Positions 35,601-44,428 are shown, counted from the first letter of the stretch. The stretch: 64,000 bases of DNA from Collinsella sp. (GCA_018376905.1 JAHAAK010000008.1:1-64000), one strand, 5' to 3'. Translations and numbers: made by a program. The notes: a model not told the origin generated them from the letters alone.

Positions 35601-35634
35601 GAAGCCCGTCCGAATTTGATCGGACGGGCTTCTT
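35601..35634 (+). terminator. Terminator after 5'-nucleotidase gene
   Basis: GAAGCCCGTCCG / CGGACGGGCTTC stem followed by TT, about 50 bases after the stop. Confidence 0.8.
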
Positions 35635-35676
35635 GGTGGGTATCATGGTTGGATGATCATGAGGAGGTTTCCCTAC

Positions 35677-36444
35677 ATGGAATTGTTTGAGCCAATTCTT
35701 CATTTCTTTGCACAACGATGGGTCCACAACATCATCTGGGCCGGTATCTTGGCCATCGGCACCGCCGTTGCCGCCAAAGTCGCGTCCAAGACCCTGCACC
35801 ACCTGCTTAACCGCGACGATAACCCGCTCCCAGCATCGAGCATCTTCATCAACATCGCGCGCGCCGTCATCTGGATGATCGGCGGCAGCTTTATCCTCGA
35901 CAACTGTTTTGGCATCAACGCAAACGCCCTCGTCGCCGCTCTTGGCGTCGGCGGCATCGCCATCTCGCTCGGCTTTCAGGACACGCTGTCGAACCTTATC
36001 GGCGGTATGCAGGTGACCTTTATGGGCATTATCAAACCCGGCGACAATATCGAGGTCGGCGGCGTGTCGGGCGTGGTCCAAGATATCACCTGGCGTCACA
36101 CGACCATCGAGGACGCCTGCGGGCAGACCATCATTGTGCCCAACTCCAACATCTCCAAGAACACGCTCGTGCATCTGATGCCCTTTGGGCGCGTGGCCGT
36201 GCCCGTTGCCGTAAAGGACACGTCTAAGTGGGCTTCCCTTGACGCGCTGGCAGACGAGCTCACGAGCGCAACCAAAACGGCCGTCTCGCCCATCTCTGGC
36301 TTTGACAAGGAGCCGTACGTGCTCTTTAGCGAGATCGGCGACTTTGGCATTAAAGGCAAAATCATCTTTATCGTCAGCGACGATAGCACCACTTTTACGG
36401 CAGCCGACGCCTGCATTCGTGCCATCGCCCCCATCATCGCCTAA
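35677..36444 (+). CDS. MscS-family mechanosensitive channel
   Basis: Small-conductance mechanosensitive channel that relieves hypo-osmotic stress. 255 residues: N-terminal helices, then the pore helix (ALGVGGIAISLGFQDTLSNL) and the beta domain (IKPGDNIEVGGVSGVVQDI). The ATG at 35677 lies behind GAGGAGG; ATGs 24 and 18 bases earlier are less favoured. Monocistronic, closed by a GGGACAG-type terminator. Confidence 0.92.
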   Translation: MELFEPILHFFAQRWVHNIIWAGILAIGTAVAAKVASKTLHHLLNRDDNPLPASSIFINIARAVIWMIGGSFILDNCFGINANALVAALGVGGIAISLGFQDTLSNLIGGMQVTFMGIIKPGDNIEVGGVSGVVQDITWRHTTIEDACGQTIIVPNSNISKNTLVHLMPFGRVAVPVAVKDTSKWASLDALADELTSATKTAVSPISGFDKEPYVLFSEIGDFGIKGKIIFIVSDDSTTFTAADACIRAIAPIIA

Positions 36445-36480
36445 ACCACCACAAAGGGGACAGGCACCTTTGTGGTGGTT
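36445..36480 (+). terminator. GGGACAG-family terminator after MscS gene
   Basis: ACCACCACAAAGG / CCTTTGTGGTGGT with loop GGACAGGCA, then TT. Starts at the stop codon. Confidence 0.8.
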
Positions 36481-36537
36481 TCACATCGTGGTACCATGGT
36501 TCATATCGTTGTTTAAACGACTAAGGGAGTAGACACC

Positions 36538-38454
36538 ATGGAAGAGGCCTATCGTCAAGCACGCAAGCGCGGCGAGCAGGGACGCCGTCGCGCCATCAGC
36601 CAAAGCGAGCACCCGTACCTCACGGACCTCGACAGTTTGGTTGCTCAGCTCCCCTTAGGTCAGCGAGAGAATGTCGGCCTGCGGGATATTCCGCTCGAAA
36701 TGGTCGTCGGCACGGTCACCAAGGGCCGTCAGTCCGCTTTTTCATGCAACTTTATGCCCTTGTTGCCGTTTAACACCGAGTTCGCCCGCAAGTGGTCCAA
36801 CCTCTACGACATCCAGGTGACCGAGGGCTATCGCGACCCCATCATCGTCACCGAGTTCATGCATCGGTTCTACGTCCAGGAGGGCAACAAGCGCGTCAGC
36901 GTCCTCAAATTCCTGGACGCCCCGACGGTTTCAGCCAAGGTCACCCGTCTCTACCCCGGCACATGGGATTCCGTCGAAAGTCGCCTATACGGCGAGTTCT
37001 GCGCGTTTTGGCGCGTCTGCCCCCTATACGAGATCGAGTTCTCGCGCGAGGGAAGCTACGAGACGCTCGCCAAGATGCTCGGCCAGGACCTTGTCGAAAA
37101 GTGGCCACAGAAAAAGGTCGACTACCTGCGCCACACCTTCCTACTCTTTAAACGCGCCTACCTTCGCGCGGGCGGCGACCACCTGGACATTACGCCCGCC
37201 GACGCCATGCTCGTCTACCTCAATGTGTACAACCAGGACCGCCTGTTGGATACACCGACGGATATCGTCGTAAACCGCCTGTGCAAGATTTGGCGCGAAT
37301 TGGTCATTGCCGGCAAAAATGACGAGGACAAGGTCGATCTTGTCGAGGCACCGAGTGTCGATGAGGAAGAGGCGCTCGCCAAGTCCACCTCCGGCGTGCT
37401 CAACTTCTTTATGGGCAAGACCGTCTACTCGGCGGCCAACCCCCTGCGCATCGCCTTTATCCATGAGTTCCCCTGTGCGACGTCGAGCTGGGACAGCCTG
37501 CACGACCAAGGGCGTCAGTATCTCGATGAGCACTTTGGCGGTATCGTGCGCACCGAGGCGTTCGAGGACTGTCACAATCCGGACGTGTTCTACGCCGCCG
37601 TGGAAACGGCTGTCAAACATGGAGCTAACGTCATCTTCTCGACCTCGCACCGCCTGATGGAATACACGCTCAGAGCTGCCGTTGAGTATCCCCAGGTGCG
37701 GTTCCTTAACTGCTCTATCGGCCTTCCCCACCAAAGCGTCCGTTCGTACTTTGGCAAGATGTACGAGGCCAAGTTCCTCCTGGGCGCCCTTGCCGCCAGT
37801 ATGGCGGACAACCACCGTATCGGCTACCACGCGTCGGTCTTCGCCTCGGGCGCGCTTAGCGAGATCAACGCCTTTGCGATTGGCGCCTCGCTGCTCGACC
37901 CCCGCGCGCAAATTATCCTGACCTGGGGCGATGTGCCCGCCGGAGGCCTTGCCGAGGCCATGTGCCGCGAAGGCGTGAGCGTCATGACCGGCGCTGACAT
38001 GTCAAAGTCGCTCGTAGACCCTACGGCCTACGGACTCCACCGCCTGGTCGATGGCAAGGTCGTCGGCATCGCCATGCCGGTCTGGAACTGGGGCCGATAC
38101 TACGAGCTTATCGTGCGAAGCCTGCTGCATGGCACCTGGGATGAGACCAGTGACGACAGCCAGGTTCGCGCCGTCAACTACTGGTATGGCATGAGCTCGG
38201 GCGTCATCGACATTCGCTACGCTCCGGGCCTGCCCTATCAAACGCGCAAACTGGTGCAGCTGCTCCGCAATGGCATCGTCGAGGGCTCCATCAATCCATT
38301 TGGCGGCGAGCTTCATAGCCAAGACGGCGTGGTGCAGATCGAGGGCTTTCCCCCACTGCCGAGCGCGCAGATTGTCGAGATGAATTGGCTGGCGGACAAC
38401 GTGGTAGGCACCATTCCGCAGCTCGACGATGAGCCGGGAGTTACCGCCCTATGA
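36538..38454 (+). CDS. Cytoplasmic BMP-domain protein with ParB-like N-terminal domain
   Basis: 638 residues with no signal peptide or lipobox. The N-terminal 150 residues carry a ParB/sulfiredoxin-like segment (FYVQEGNKRVSVLKFLDAPT). A middle helical region follows, and from about residue 300 a BMP/Med periplasmic-binding fold (LRIAFIHEFPCATSSWDSLH, GKMYEAKFLLGALAASMADN). BMP proteins bind nucleosides outside the cell. This version lacks export signals, so a cytosolic ligand-sensing role is inferred. The ATG overlaps the stop of nothing upstream; its stop overlaps the next gene (ATGA), so the two are translationally coupled. Confidence 0.8.
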   Translation: MEEAYRQARKRGEQGRRRAISQSEHPYLTDLDSLVAQLPLGQRENVGLRDIPLEMVVGTVTKGRQSAFSCNFMPLLPFNTEFARKWSNLYDIQVTEGYRDPIIVTEFMHRFYVQEGNKRVSVLKFLDAPTVSAKVTRLYPGTWDSVESRLYGEFCAFWRVCPLYEIEFSREGSYETLAKMLGQDLVEKWPQKKVDYLRHTFLLFKRAYLRAGGDHLDITPADAMLVYLNVYNQDRLLDTPTDIVVNRLCKIWRELVIAGKNDEDKVDLVEAPSVDEEEALAKSTSGVLNFFMGKTVYSAANPLRIAFIHEFPCATSSWDSLHDQGRQYLDEHFGGIVRTEAFEDCHNPDVFYAAVETAVKHGANVIFSTSHRLMEYTLRAAVEYPQVRFLNCSIGLPHQSVRSYFGKMYEAKFLLGALAASMADNHRIGYHASVFASGALSEINAFAIGASLLDPRAQIILTWGDVPAGGLAEAMCREGVSVMTGADMSKSLVDPTAYGLHRLVDGKVVGIAMPVWNWGRYYELIVRSLLHGTWDETSDDSQVRAVNYWYGMSSGVIDIRYAPGLPYQTRKLVQLLRNGIVEGSINPFGGELHSQDGVVQIEGFPPLPSAQIVEMNWLADNVVGTIPQLDDEPGVTAL

Positions 38455-39161
38455 AGATCCTTGCCATAGCAGATACCGAAGAACGATGCCTTTGGGAGTG
38501 CTTTCGCAAGGAGCGCTTTGAGGGTGTCGACCTGATTCTGTCTGCCGGCGATCTGGACCCGGACTATCTTGAGTTTTTGGTCACCGTCATCAACAAACCG
38601 CTCATCTACGTTCGCGGCAACCACGACGACCGCTACGCACGTCATGCACCGGGCGGATGTATCTGCGTGGAAGACAGCGTGTACACGTACCGAGGGATTC
38701 GCATTGCGGGCCTCGGCGGGTCCATGCGTTATCGCGACGGCGCCAACATGTACACCGAACGCGAGATGTCCAAGCGCATGCGTAAGCTGTCGCGTAAGGT
38801 TAGGATGGTCGGCGGGTGCGACATTCTGCTTACCCATGCGCCCGCCGCCGGTATGGGTGATTTGGACGATCTGCCGCATCGAGGGTTTGAGTGCTTTAAC
38901 ACGGCGCTTGAGTCCTGGGGGGTCGACTACATGGTGCATGGGCATGTACACCAAAGCTACGGTTACGATTTTCAGCGCGAGCGGCATCATGTGTGTGGAA
39001 CGACGATCATCAACGCCTGCGGCTATACGCAGTTTGAGCTCGACCAGACGCGCTACCCCATCCGTGGCTGGCAGGCGGCCTGGCTCAATTCGCAAACCAT
39101 GCGCCGCGAGCTCAAGCGCCACGATGCCATCGAGTCCTCAACCGCCAGAACACCCTGGTAG
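38451..39161 (+). CDS. Calcineurin-like metallophosphoesterase
   Basis: 236 residues, cytoplasmic. Motifs AIADT, SAGDLDPDY, RGNHDDRYA, LLTHAPA and VHGHVHQ give the two-metal site, although the first motif reads D-T-E rather than D-x-H. It overlaps the preceding BMP/ParB gene by four bases. Substrate unknown; coupling to a predicted nucleoside sensor suggests a nucleotide or signalling-nucleotide substrate, which is inference. Confidence 0.85.
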   Translation: MKILAIADTEERCLWECFRKERFEGVDLILSAGDLDPDYLEFLVTVINKPLIYVRGNHDDRYARHAPGGCICVEDSVYTYRGIRIAGLGGSMRYRDGANMYTEREMSKRMRKLSRKVRMVGGCDILLTHAPAAGMGDLDDLPHRGFECFNTALESWGVDYMVHGHVHQSYGYDFQRERHHVCGTTIINACGYTQFELDQTRYPIRGWQAAWLNSQTMRRELKRHDAIESSTARTPW

Positions 39162-39200
39162 CCACCTCAAAGGGGACACTGTCCCCTTTGAGGTGGCTTT
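39161..39200 (+). terminator. GGGACA-family terminator after phosphoesterase gene
   Basis: GCCACCTCAAAGGGGACA / TGTCCCCTTTGAGGTGGC perfect hairpin with a tiny loop, followed by TTT. Confidence 0.9.
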
Positions 39201-39215
39201 ACCCCGAGATAGCAA

Positions 39216-39250
39216 GAAACCCGGTCCTGCACGAGGCAGAACCGGGTTTC
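39216..39250 (-). terminator. Terminator after rplA
   Basis: AAACCCGGTTCTGC / GCAGGACCGGGTTTC stem on the minus strand, downstream of rplA. Confidence 0.8.
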
Positions 39251-39288
39251 TTTAGCAATGCTTGCTTTGCTCAGGCAGTAACTAGCAG

Positions 39289-39996
39289 TTACTCAGCCAG
39301 GAAGTCACGCTGGACAGCGGGATCGACCTTGACGCCAGGGCCCATGGTGGAAGACACGGAGATGGACTTGACGTACTTGCCCTTAGCAGAAGAGGGCTTG
39401 ACGCGCAGGATCTCGGTGTACAGGGCAGCGTAGTTCTCGACGAGCTGCTGCTCAGAGAAGGACTTCTTGCCCAGGGGCACGTGGCAGATGCCGTAACGGT
39501 CGGCGCGGTACTCAACGCGGCCAGCCTTGAGCTCAGAGACCATCTTGGCGACATCCATGGTCACGGTGCCGAGCTTGGGGTTCGGCATGAGGCCACGGGG
39601 ACCAAGGATCTTACCGATGCGGCCAACCTTGGCCATCATGTTCGGCGTAGCGATAGCGGCGTCGAAGTTGATCTCGCCCTTCTGAATCTGGGCGACGAGC
39701 TCGTCGGAACCGATGATGTCGGCGCCGGCAGCCTCGGCCTCGCGGGCCTTCTCGCCCTCGGCGAAGACGGCAACACGAACGGTCTTGCCGGTGCCGTGGG
39801 GCAGGGAGATGGAGCCACGGATGTTCTGGTCAGCCTTACGAGTATCGATGCCCAGACGGAAGTGGGCCTCGACGGTCTCGTCGAACTTGGCGGTGTCGAG
39901 CTCCTTGATGAGCTTGGCAGCCTGAAGGGGGGTGTAGAGCGTGGCGCGGTCGATCTTCTCGGCAGCGGCGTTATAGCTCTTACCATGCTTAGCCAT
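39289..39996 (-). CDS. rplA: 50S ribosomal protein L1
   Basis: L1-stalk protein binding 23S rRNA and, in other bacteria, autoregulating rplKA. About 235 residues from ATG 39996, with AGGAGG eight bases upstream; the ATG two codons earlier is too close to that site. Conserved segments [20 protein letters not shown] and [15 protein letters not shown] are present. It ends the secE-nusG-rplK-rplA cluster. rplJL do not follow here but lie about 22 kb away. Confidence 0.98.
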   Translation of the reverse strand: MAKHGKSYNAAAEKIDRATLYTPLQAAKLIKELDTAKFDETVEAHFRLGIDTRKADQNIRGSISLPHGTGKTVRVAVFAEGEKAREAEAAGADIIGSDELVAQIQKGEINFDAAIATPNMMAKVGRIGKILGPRGLMPNPKLGTVTMDVAKMVSELKAGRVEYRADRYGICHVPLGKKSFSEQQLVENYAALYTEILRVKPSSAKGKYVKSISVSSTMGPGVKVDPAVQRDFLAE

Positions 39997-40113
39997 GTGC
40001 ATTACCTCCTGTGGTTAAACGGGCGTGAGCCCTCCCACATCATATCGTGTGCCCTATTGCACACATATAACGGGCGCCCCGGTCGGAGCACCCGTCATTA
40101 CCTAAATAAATCG

Positions 40114-40542
40114 CTACTCAGCGATAGTGACGCCCATGGAACGGGCGGTACCGGCGATGATCTTCTTGGCGGCGTCGATGTCGTTGGCATTGAGGTCCGG
40201 CATCTTGATCTCGGCGATCTTGGTGAGCTGCTCCTGGGAGAGCTGACCGACCTTGTCAGCCTGGGGCTTAGCGGAACCAGACTTGAGGTTCAGCTCCTTC
40301 TTGATGAGGTGAGCCGCCGGCGGGGTCTTGGTGATGAAGGAGAAGGACTTGTCCTCGTAGACAGAGATCTCAACGGGGATGATGTCGCCCTTCTTGTCCT
40401 GCGTCTCGGCGTTAAAGGCCTGGCAGAACTGCATGATGTTCACGCCAGCAGCGCCCAGGGCGGGGCCGACGGGAGGAGCGGGGTTAGCTGCACCAGCAGG
40501 AATCTGGAGCTTAATGACGTTGGCAACCTTCTTCTCAGCCAT
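40114..40542 (-). CDS. rplK: 50S ribosomal protein L11
   Basis: GTPase-centre protein binding 23S rRNA helices 43-44. 142 residues from ATG 40542, matching the family. The proline-rich N-terminal segment ([18 protein letters not shown]) and the rRNA-binding C-terminus (SMGVTIAE) are clear. The ATG two codons upstream sits directly on the AAAGGA site and is not used. 117 bases separate it from rplA. Confidence 0.98.
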   Translation of the reverse strand: MAEKKVANVIKLQIPAGAANPAPPVGPALGAAGVNIMQFCQAFNAETQDKKGDIIPVEISVYEDKSFSFITKTPPAAHLIKKELNLKSGSAKPQADKVGQLSQEQLTKIAEIKMPDLNANDIDAAKKIIAGTARSMGVTIAE

Positions 40543-40662
40543 GGTCATTCCTTTCGAATCACGAGTGTGAAGTACTTGCTATATCGTAAGCACGCACGTG
40601 TTAGAAGCACTCCTGAGATGAGCAGTCACAGAAGAAGCACGCTCGCGCGAACGGACGAAAAC

Positions 40663-41199
40663 TTAAGCGATGACAGCGACCTGGTTAAAGTCGAGCTCGA
40701 CCGGCGTCTCGCGGCCAAAGATCATCAGCGTGACCTTGAGCTTGCCAGCCTCGGTGTTAACCTCGGAGACCTTGCCATCAAAGTCGGTAAGCGGGCCATC
40801 GGTGACGCGGACGGACGTGCCGACCTGAATATCAACCGAGGTGCGCTTGGGAGAATCGCCCTTACCGGGACGACGAGTCATCTTGTTGTACTCGTCGCGG
40901 GAAAGCGGAGCGGGCTTGCCGTTGCCGCCTAGGAAACCGGTGACGCCAGGCGTGTTACGAACGCACGTCCAAGCATCGTCATCCATCTCCATGCGGACCA
41001 GGACATAACCCGGGAAGATCTTGGAATCCTTGGTCTCACGCTTGCCACCCTCTTTAATCTCGGTGACGCGCTCCATAGGAATCTCGATATCAAAGATACG
41101 GTCCTGCATGCCCATGGTCTCGATGCGATGCTCGAGATCGGACTTAACGCGGTTCTCGTATCCAGAGTAAGTGTGAACGACGTACCAACGCTTAGACAT
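40663..41199 (-). CDS. nusG: Transcription elongation factor NusG
   Basis: RNA polymerase-binding factor that affects pausing, termination and transcription-translation coupling. 178 residues: the NGN domain (RWYVVHTYSGYENRVKSDLE, FPGYVLVRM) and the KOW domain (VRVTDGPLTDFDGKVSEVN). It starts three bases after secE, its universal partner. Confidence 0.98.
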   Translation of the reverse strand: MSKRWYVVHTYSGYENRVKSDLEHRIETMGMQDRIFDIEIPMERVTEIKEGGKRETKDSKIFPGYVLVRMEMDDDAWTCVRNTPGVTGFLGGNGKPAPLSRDEYNKMTRRPGKGDSPKRTSVDIQVGTSVRVTDGPLTDFDGKVSEVNTEAGKLKVTLMIFGRETPVELDFNQVAVIA

Positions 41200-41202
41200 G
41201 GT

Positions 41203-41541
41203 TTAGCCCCTCAATCCAGAGAACAGAGCAAGAGCCTCGCCAAAGCCAGCATCGAGCAGAGCGATGACGACGCCGACGACGATCAGAGAAGCGCAAACGA
41301 CGACCGAGTAGTTCACGAGCTCCTTCTTATCGGGCCACGTGACACGCTTCATCTCGGACTTGACCGAAGCGAAATACTTCTTGGTGCGGGCGAAGAAACC
41401 AGGCTTCTCGTTCTTCTTGGACTTCGCAGCCTTCTCGTTCTTCTTGGCAACGGCCTTCTTGGCCTCAACCTTGGAGTTGGCGGCAGCGTTGTTGGCAGGC
41501 GCCTGCTGCTGAGCCTTCTTCTTGTTCTTCTTGTTGGCCAT
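41203..41541 (-). CDS. secE: Preprotein translocase subunit SecE
   Basis: Essential SecYEG subunit. 112 residues: a long Lys/Ala-rich N-terminal extension of about 50 residues, then the amphipathic and single membrane helix region (SVKSEMKRVTWPDKKELVNY and VVVCASLIVVGVVIALLDAG), typical of Actinobacteria. Cotranscribed with nusG. Confidence 0.95.
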   Translation of the reverse strand: MANKKNKKKAQQQAPANNAAANSKVEAKKAVAKKNEKAAKSKKNEKPGFFARTKKYFASVKSEMKRVTWPDKKELVNYSVVVCASLIVVGVVIALLDAGFGEALALFSGLRG

Positions 41542-41617
41542 TTGGGTTACCTCCGCGCAATGCGCTTATACATGAGTAAACCGTAAGCCCCCAATTGGGA
41601 GCTTACGGAATAATGAC

Positions 41618-41693
41618 TGGCACGCCAGGAAGGACTCGAACCCTCAACACTCGGTTTTGGAGACCGATGCTCTACCAATTGAACTACTGGCGT
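41618..41693 (-). tRNA. tRNA-Trp (CCA)
   Basis: 76 nt including encoded CCA. Acceptor ACGCCAG / CTGGCGT, anticodon loop CTCCAAA, T-loop GGTTCGAGTCC. Lies between rpmG and secE. Confidence 0.97.
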
Positions 41694-41706
41694 ATGTGAC
41701 TAGAGA

Positions 41707-41856
41707 CTAGCGAGTCTCTTTGTGCAGCGTGTGGTGACGGCACCAGGGGCAATACTTCTTGATCTCCATACGATCAGGCATGGTCGACTTGTTCTTGGTG
41801 GTCGTATAGTTGCGGCGCTTGCACTCAGTGCACGCAAGAGTAACTAGAGTACGCAT
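41707..41856 (-). CDS. rpmG: 50S ribosomal protein L33
   Basis: 49 residues, too short for most open-frame lists. It begins [17 protein letters not shown] and has a second cysteine pair in [17 protein letters not shown], so it is the zinc-binding (C+) form. AAAGGTTCAGGATAC precedes the ATG at 41856. The rpmG-tRNA-Trp-secE-nusG order is the standard one. Confidence 0.95.
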   Translation of the reverse strand: MRTLVTLACTECKRRNYTTTKNKSTMPDRMEIKKYCPWCRHHTLHKETR

Positions 41857-42071
41857 GTATCCTGAACCTTTCATTTCCGCCCCGTACGGGCACGAGTTGT
41901 TACTTTATCAGCTCCACGTAAGTGCTGTCAATGAAAACCTCGAGTCAATTGGTTCTCGGTGGATCCATTCATATTTGGAACACATCAATGAAGCCATCGA
42001 GAGCTAATCGACGGTGCATCCAGGACCATTATCGATCCTCTCGACACCAGCAACGGCTCAATATCCATTGC

Positions 42072-42107
42072 AGAAAAGAACCCGGCACCCATATAAGTGC
42101 CGGGTTC
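42072..42107 (-). terminator. Terminator after tuf
   Basis: GAACCCGGCAC / GTGCCGGGTTC stem followed by TTTTCTG on the minus strand. The 215 bases from here to rpmG hold no other recognised feature. Confidence 0.85.
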
Positions 42108-42135
42108 TCTAAGTCAGCTATATCAAAGAGCTAAT

Positions 42136-43326
42136 TTACTCAATGATCGTGGAGACGATGCCCGAACCGACGGTGTGGCCACCCTCGCGGATAGCGAAGC
42201 GCAGGCCCTCCTCCATGGCGATCGGGTGGATGAGGTCGCCCTCGATGGTGATGTGGTCACCAGGCATAGCCATCTCGGTGCCCTCGGGGAGCTTGACCGT
42301 ACCGGTAACGTCGGTGGTACGGAAGTAGAACTGAGGACGATAACCATCGAAGAACGGGGTGTGACGGCCGCCCTCCTCCTTGGTCAGAACGTAGATCTCA
42401 CCGGTGAACTTGGTGTGCGGGGTAACCGAACCGGGCTTGCAGAGAACCTGGCCGCGCTCGATGTCCTCGCGCTTGATGCCGCGGAGCAGCAGACCGACGT
42501 TGTCGCCAGCCTCGCAGAAGTCCATGGACTTACGGAACATCTCGATACCGGTAACGACGGTGTTCTGGGTATCCTTGATGCCGACGATCTCGACGGGCTC
42601 GTTGAGCTTGAGCTCACCGCGCTCGACACGGCCGGTAGCAACGGTACCACGGCCAGAGATGGTCATAACGTCCTCAACGGCCATCAGGAAGGGGAGGTCG
42701 TTGTTACGAGCAGGCGTCGGGATGTACTCGTCGACGGCCTTCATGAGCTCGCGGATAGCGTCCATCCACTTGGCGTCGCCCTCGAGAGCGCCCAGAGCGG
42801 AACCACGGATGACGGGGATGTCGTCGCCGGGGAAATCGTACTCGGAGAGGAGCTCGCGGGTCTCCATCTCGACGAGGTCGATGAGCTCGTCATCGTCGAC
42901 CATGTCGCACTTGTTCAAGAAGACGACGATGTAGGGAACGCCGACCTGACGGGCGAGCAGGATGTGCTCGCGAGTCTGAGCCATGGGGCCGTCGGTAGCG
43001 GCGATGACCAGGATAGCGCCGTCCATCTGAGCAGCACCGGAGATCATGTTCTTGACGTAGTCAGCGTGGCCCGGGCAGTCAACGTGAGCGTAGTGACGGG
43101 CAGCGGTCTCGTACTCAACGTGGGAGACGGAAATCGTAATGCCGCGCTCGCGCTCCTCGGGAGCCTTGTCGATGTTCTCGAACGCAGTGAAGTCAGCCTT
43201 GCAGCCCTCGGTCTCGGAGAGAACCTTGGTGATGGCAGCGGTCAGCGTGGTCTTGCCGTGGTCGACGTGACCAATGGTGCCGATGTTAACATGCGGCTTA
43301 GTGCGCTCAAACTTCTCTTTGGCCAT
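42136..43326 (-). CDS. tuf: Elongation factor Tu
   Basis: Delivers aminoacyl-tRNA to the ribosome. 396 residues from ATG 43326 behind AGAGGAGGGC. The motifs [18 protein letters not shown] and NKCD are intact, and the C-terminus reads [15 protein letters not shown]. It is encoded behind a tRNA-Tyr/Thr/Met cluster, the layout of the E. coli tufB operon. Confidence 0.98.
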   Translation of the reverse strand: MAKEKFERTKPHVNIGTIGHVDHGKTTLTAAITKVLSETEGCKADFTAFENIDKAPEERERGITISVSHVEYETAARHYAHVDCPGHADYVKNMISGAAQMDGAILVIAATDGPMAQTREHILLARQVGVPYIVVFLNKCDMVDDDELIDLVEMETRELLSEYDFPGDDIPVIRGSALGALEGDAKWMDAIRELMKAVDEYIPTPARNNDLPFLMAVEDVMTISGRGTVATGRVERGELKLNEPVEIVGIKDTQNTVVTGIEMFRKSMDFCEAGDNVGLLLRGIKREDIERGQVLCKPGSVTPHTKFTGEIYVLTKEEGGRHTPFFDGYRPQFYFRTTDVTGTVKLPEGTEMAMPGDHITIEGDLIHPIAMEEGLRFAIREGGHTVGSGIVSTIIE

Positions 43327-43380
43327 AAAGCCCTCCTCTAAACAGGTCGTCCCCGGACGGGACTTTGCCTTTATACCATA

Positions 43381-43410
43381 GTGGCCTCTCAACATATTAT
43401 TGAGAAGCCA
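43381..43410 (-). other. Hairpin between tRNA-Met and tuf
   Basis: GTGGCTTCTCAA / TTGAGAGGCCAC stem (one mismatch) on the minus strand, between the tRNA-Met 3' end and tuf. It could be a processing or attenuation structure. Confidence 0.55.
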
Positions 43411-43422
43411 CCGTGTTACCTA

Positions 43423-43499
43423 TGGTAGCGGTGACTGGATTCGAACCAGTGACGCCACGGGTATGAACCGTGTGCTCTAACCAACTGAGCTACACCGCC
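43423..43499 (-). tRNA. tRNA-Met (CAT)
   Basis: 77 nt including encoded CCA. Acceptor GGCGGTG / CACCGCT, anticodon loop TTCATAC. The acceptor 1-72 position is G-U paired, so it is an elongator rather than a formyl-Met initiator. Confidence 0.95.
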
Positions 43500-43502
43500 G
43501 GA

Positions 43503-43578
43503 TGGAGCCTGCAACCAGACTTGAACTGGTGACCTCTTCGTTACCAACGAAGTGCTCTACCGACTGAGCTATACAGGC
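43503..43578 (-). tRNA. tRNA-Thr (GGT)
   Basis: 76 nt including encoded CCA. Acceptor GCCTGTA / TGCAGGC, anticodon loop TTGGTAA. Three bases separate it from tRNA-Met. Confidence 0.96.
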
Positions 43579-43588
43579 ACTTGACGGG

Positions 43589-43670
43589 TGGGAGCTATAG
43601 GATTCGAACCTATGTAGGCAGAGCCAACGGGTTTACAGCCCGTCCCCATTAACCACTCGGGCAAACTCCC
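43589..43670 (-). tRNA. tRNA-Tyr (GTA)
   Basis: 82 nt with a long variable arm. Acceptor GGGAGTT / AGCTCCC, anticodon loop CTGTAAA. The genomic 3' end reads ACCC, so CCA is not fully encoded. Confidence 0.95.
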
Positions 43671-43977
43671 AATCGTTCAAGTATCCGCAGGTCCTTTGTT
43701 CTTTTGGACCGCCGTCCCCGCGAACGAAGAAGATAATACGATGCCACCTTGGGGGCTGTCAACGAAAACCTCTAAATACACGGCTCCGGGCGTATCCATA
43801 TAGCTTTGACCTGCCGTTTTGCTGAGTTTGGATGTGAAGGACGGTGGATTTTGCTGCACTGGTGACATTTCCCAAGGGAACACTTTGGCATAGTGGAGTA
43901 AGCCTGCGGATTATTACTTCGATAACGACTCATTTGCACCTATATATAGGTCGAGATCGGGCCTCCGCGGCAAATTC

Positions 43978-44071
43978 GAGCGTGGATAATCTCACACTTT
44001 TGGCGTGGCTTCGAGCCCAAAGTGGGAGATTATCCACGCTCAGCCTCCAGGTGGGAGATATTCCACGCTCG
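43978..44071. repeat. GAGCGTGGATAATCTC hairpin plus third arm
   Basis: Perfect 16-bp inverted arms at 43978-43993 and 44026-44041, extended inward by CACTTTTGG / CCCAAAGTGG. A third, near-identical copy of the right arm (GTGGGAGATATTCCACGCTC) follows at 44051-44070. Lies in the gene-free block 43671-44353. Confidence 0.85.
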
Positions 44072-44124
44072 TATGTCCGGAAATCCTCGCTCGGGCAGGA
44101 TGACTGGGACCGGTCCGGCCTTTG

Positions 44125-44179
44125 TCTCGATCTGTAACAGTAAGAGGGTTATTCCTCCCCCATCTGTTACAGATCGAGA
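44125..44179. repeat. TCTCGATCTGTAACAG hairpin, unit 1
   Basis: Perfect 16-bp inverted arms TCTCGATCTGTAACAG (44125-44140) and complement (44164-44179) around a 23-base loop. Confidence 0.85.
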
Positions 44180-44203
44180 TATTACGCAGAGACCCCAGCT
44201 TAC

Positions 44204-44260
44204 GTCTCATTCTGTAACAGCTAGAACGGTTTTCAGCCTCTTCGTGTTACAGATTGAGAC
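44204..44260. repeat. TCTCATTCTGTAACAG hairpin, unit 2
   Basis: Arms GTCTCATTCTGTAACA (44204-44219) and TGTTACAGATTGAGAC (44245-44260), one mismatch. Same family as 44125-44179 with a different loop. Confidence 0.85.
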
Positions 44261-44353
44261 AAACCTGAAGCTTGGTTGGCACCAAACCTACTGACTTATC
44301 GACATAAATAGAAACGGGCCCTGTCCCACAAGGAACAGAGCCCGAAACTCTCA

Positions 44354-44428
44354 TGGAGCCAGTGACAGGAATCGAACCTGCAACCCACTGATTACAAATC
44401 AGTTGCGCTACCGTTGCGCCACACTGGC
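44354..44428 (-). tRNA. tRNA-Thr (TGT)
   Basis: 75 nt including encoded CCA. Acceptor GCCAGTG / CACTGGC, anticodon loop TTTGTAA. Separated from the tRNA-Tyr-Thr-Met-tuf run by 680 bases of hairpins. Confidence 0.96.

Noticed and set aside
41579..41610. CCGTAAGC / GCTTACGG hairpin between secE and tRNA-Trp as a terminator
   Set aside because: No clear T run on the minus strand, and the secE-nusG cluster downstream needs read-through or its own promoter; left as an unassigned hairpin.
42143..43341. Antisense frame and longer N-terminus for tuf (up to 43395)
   Set aside because: EF-Tu starts MAKEKF at 43326 behind AGAGGAGG; upstream residues do not belong to the family.
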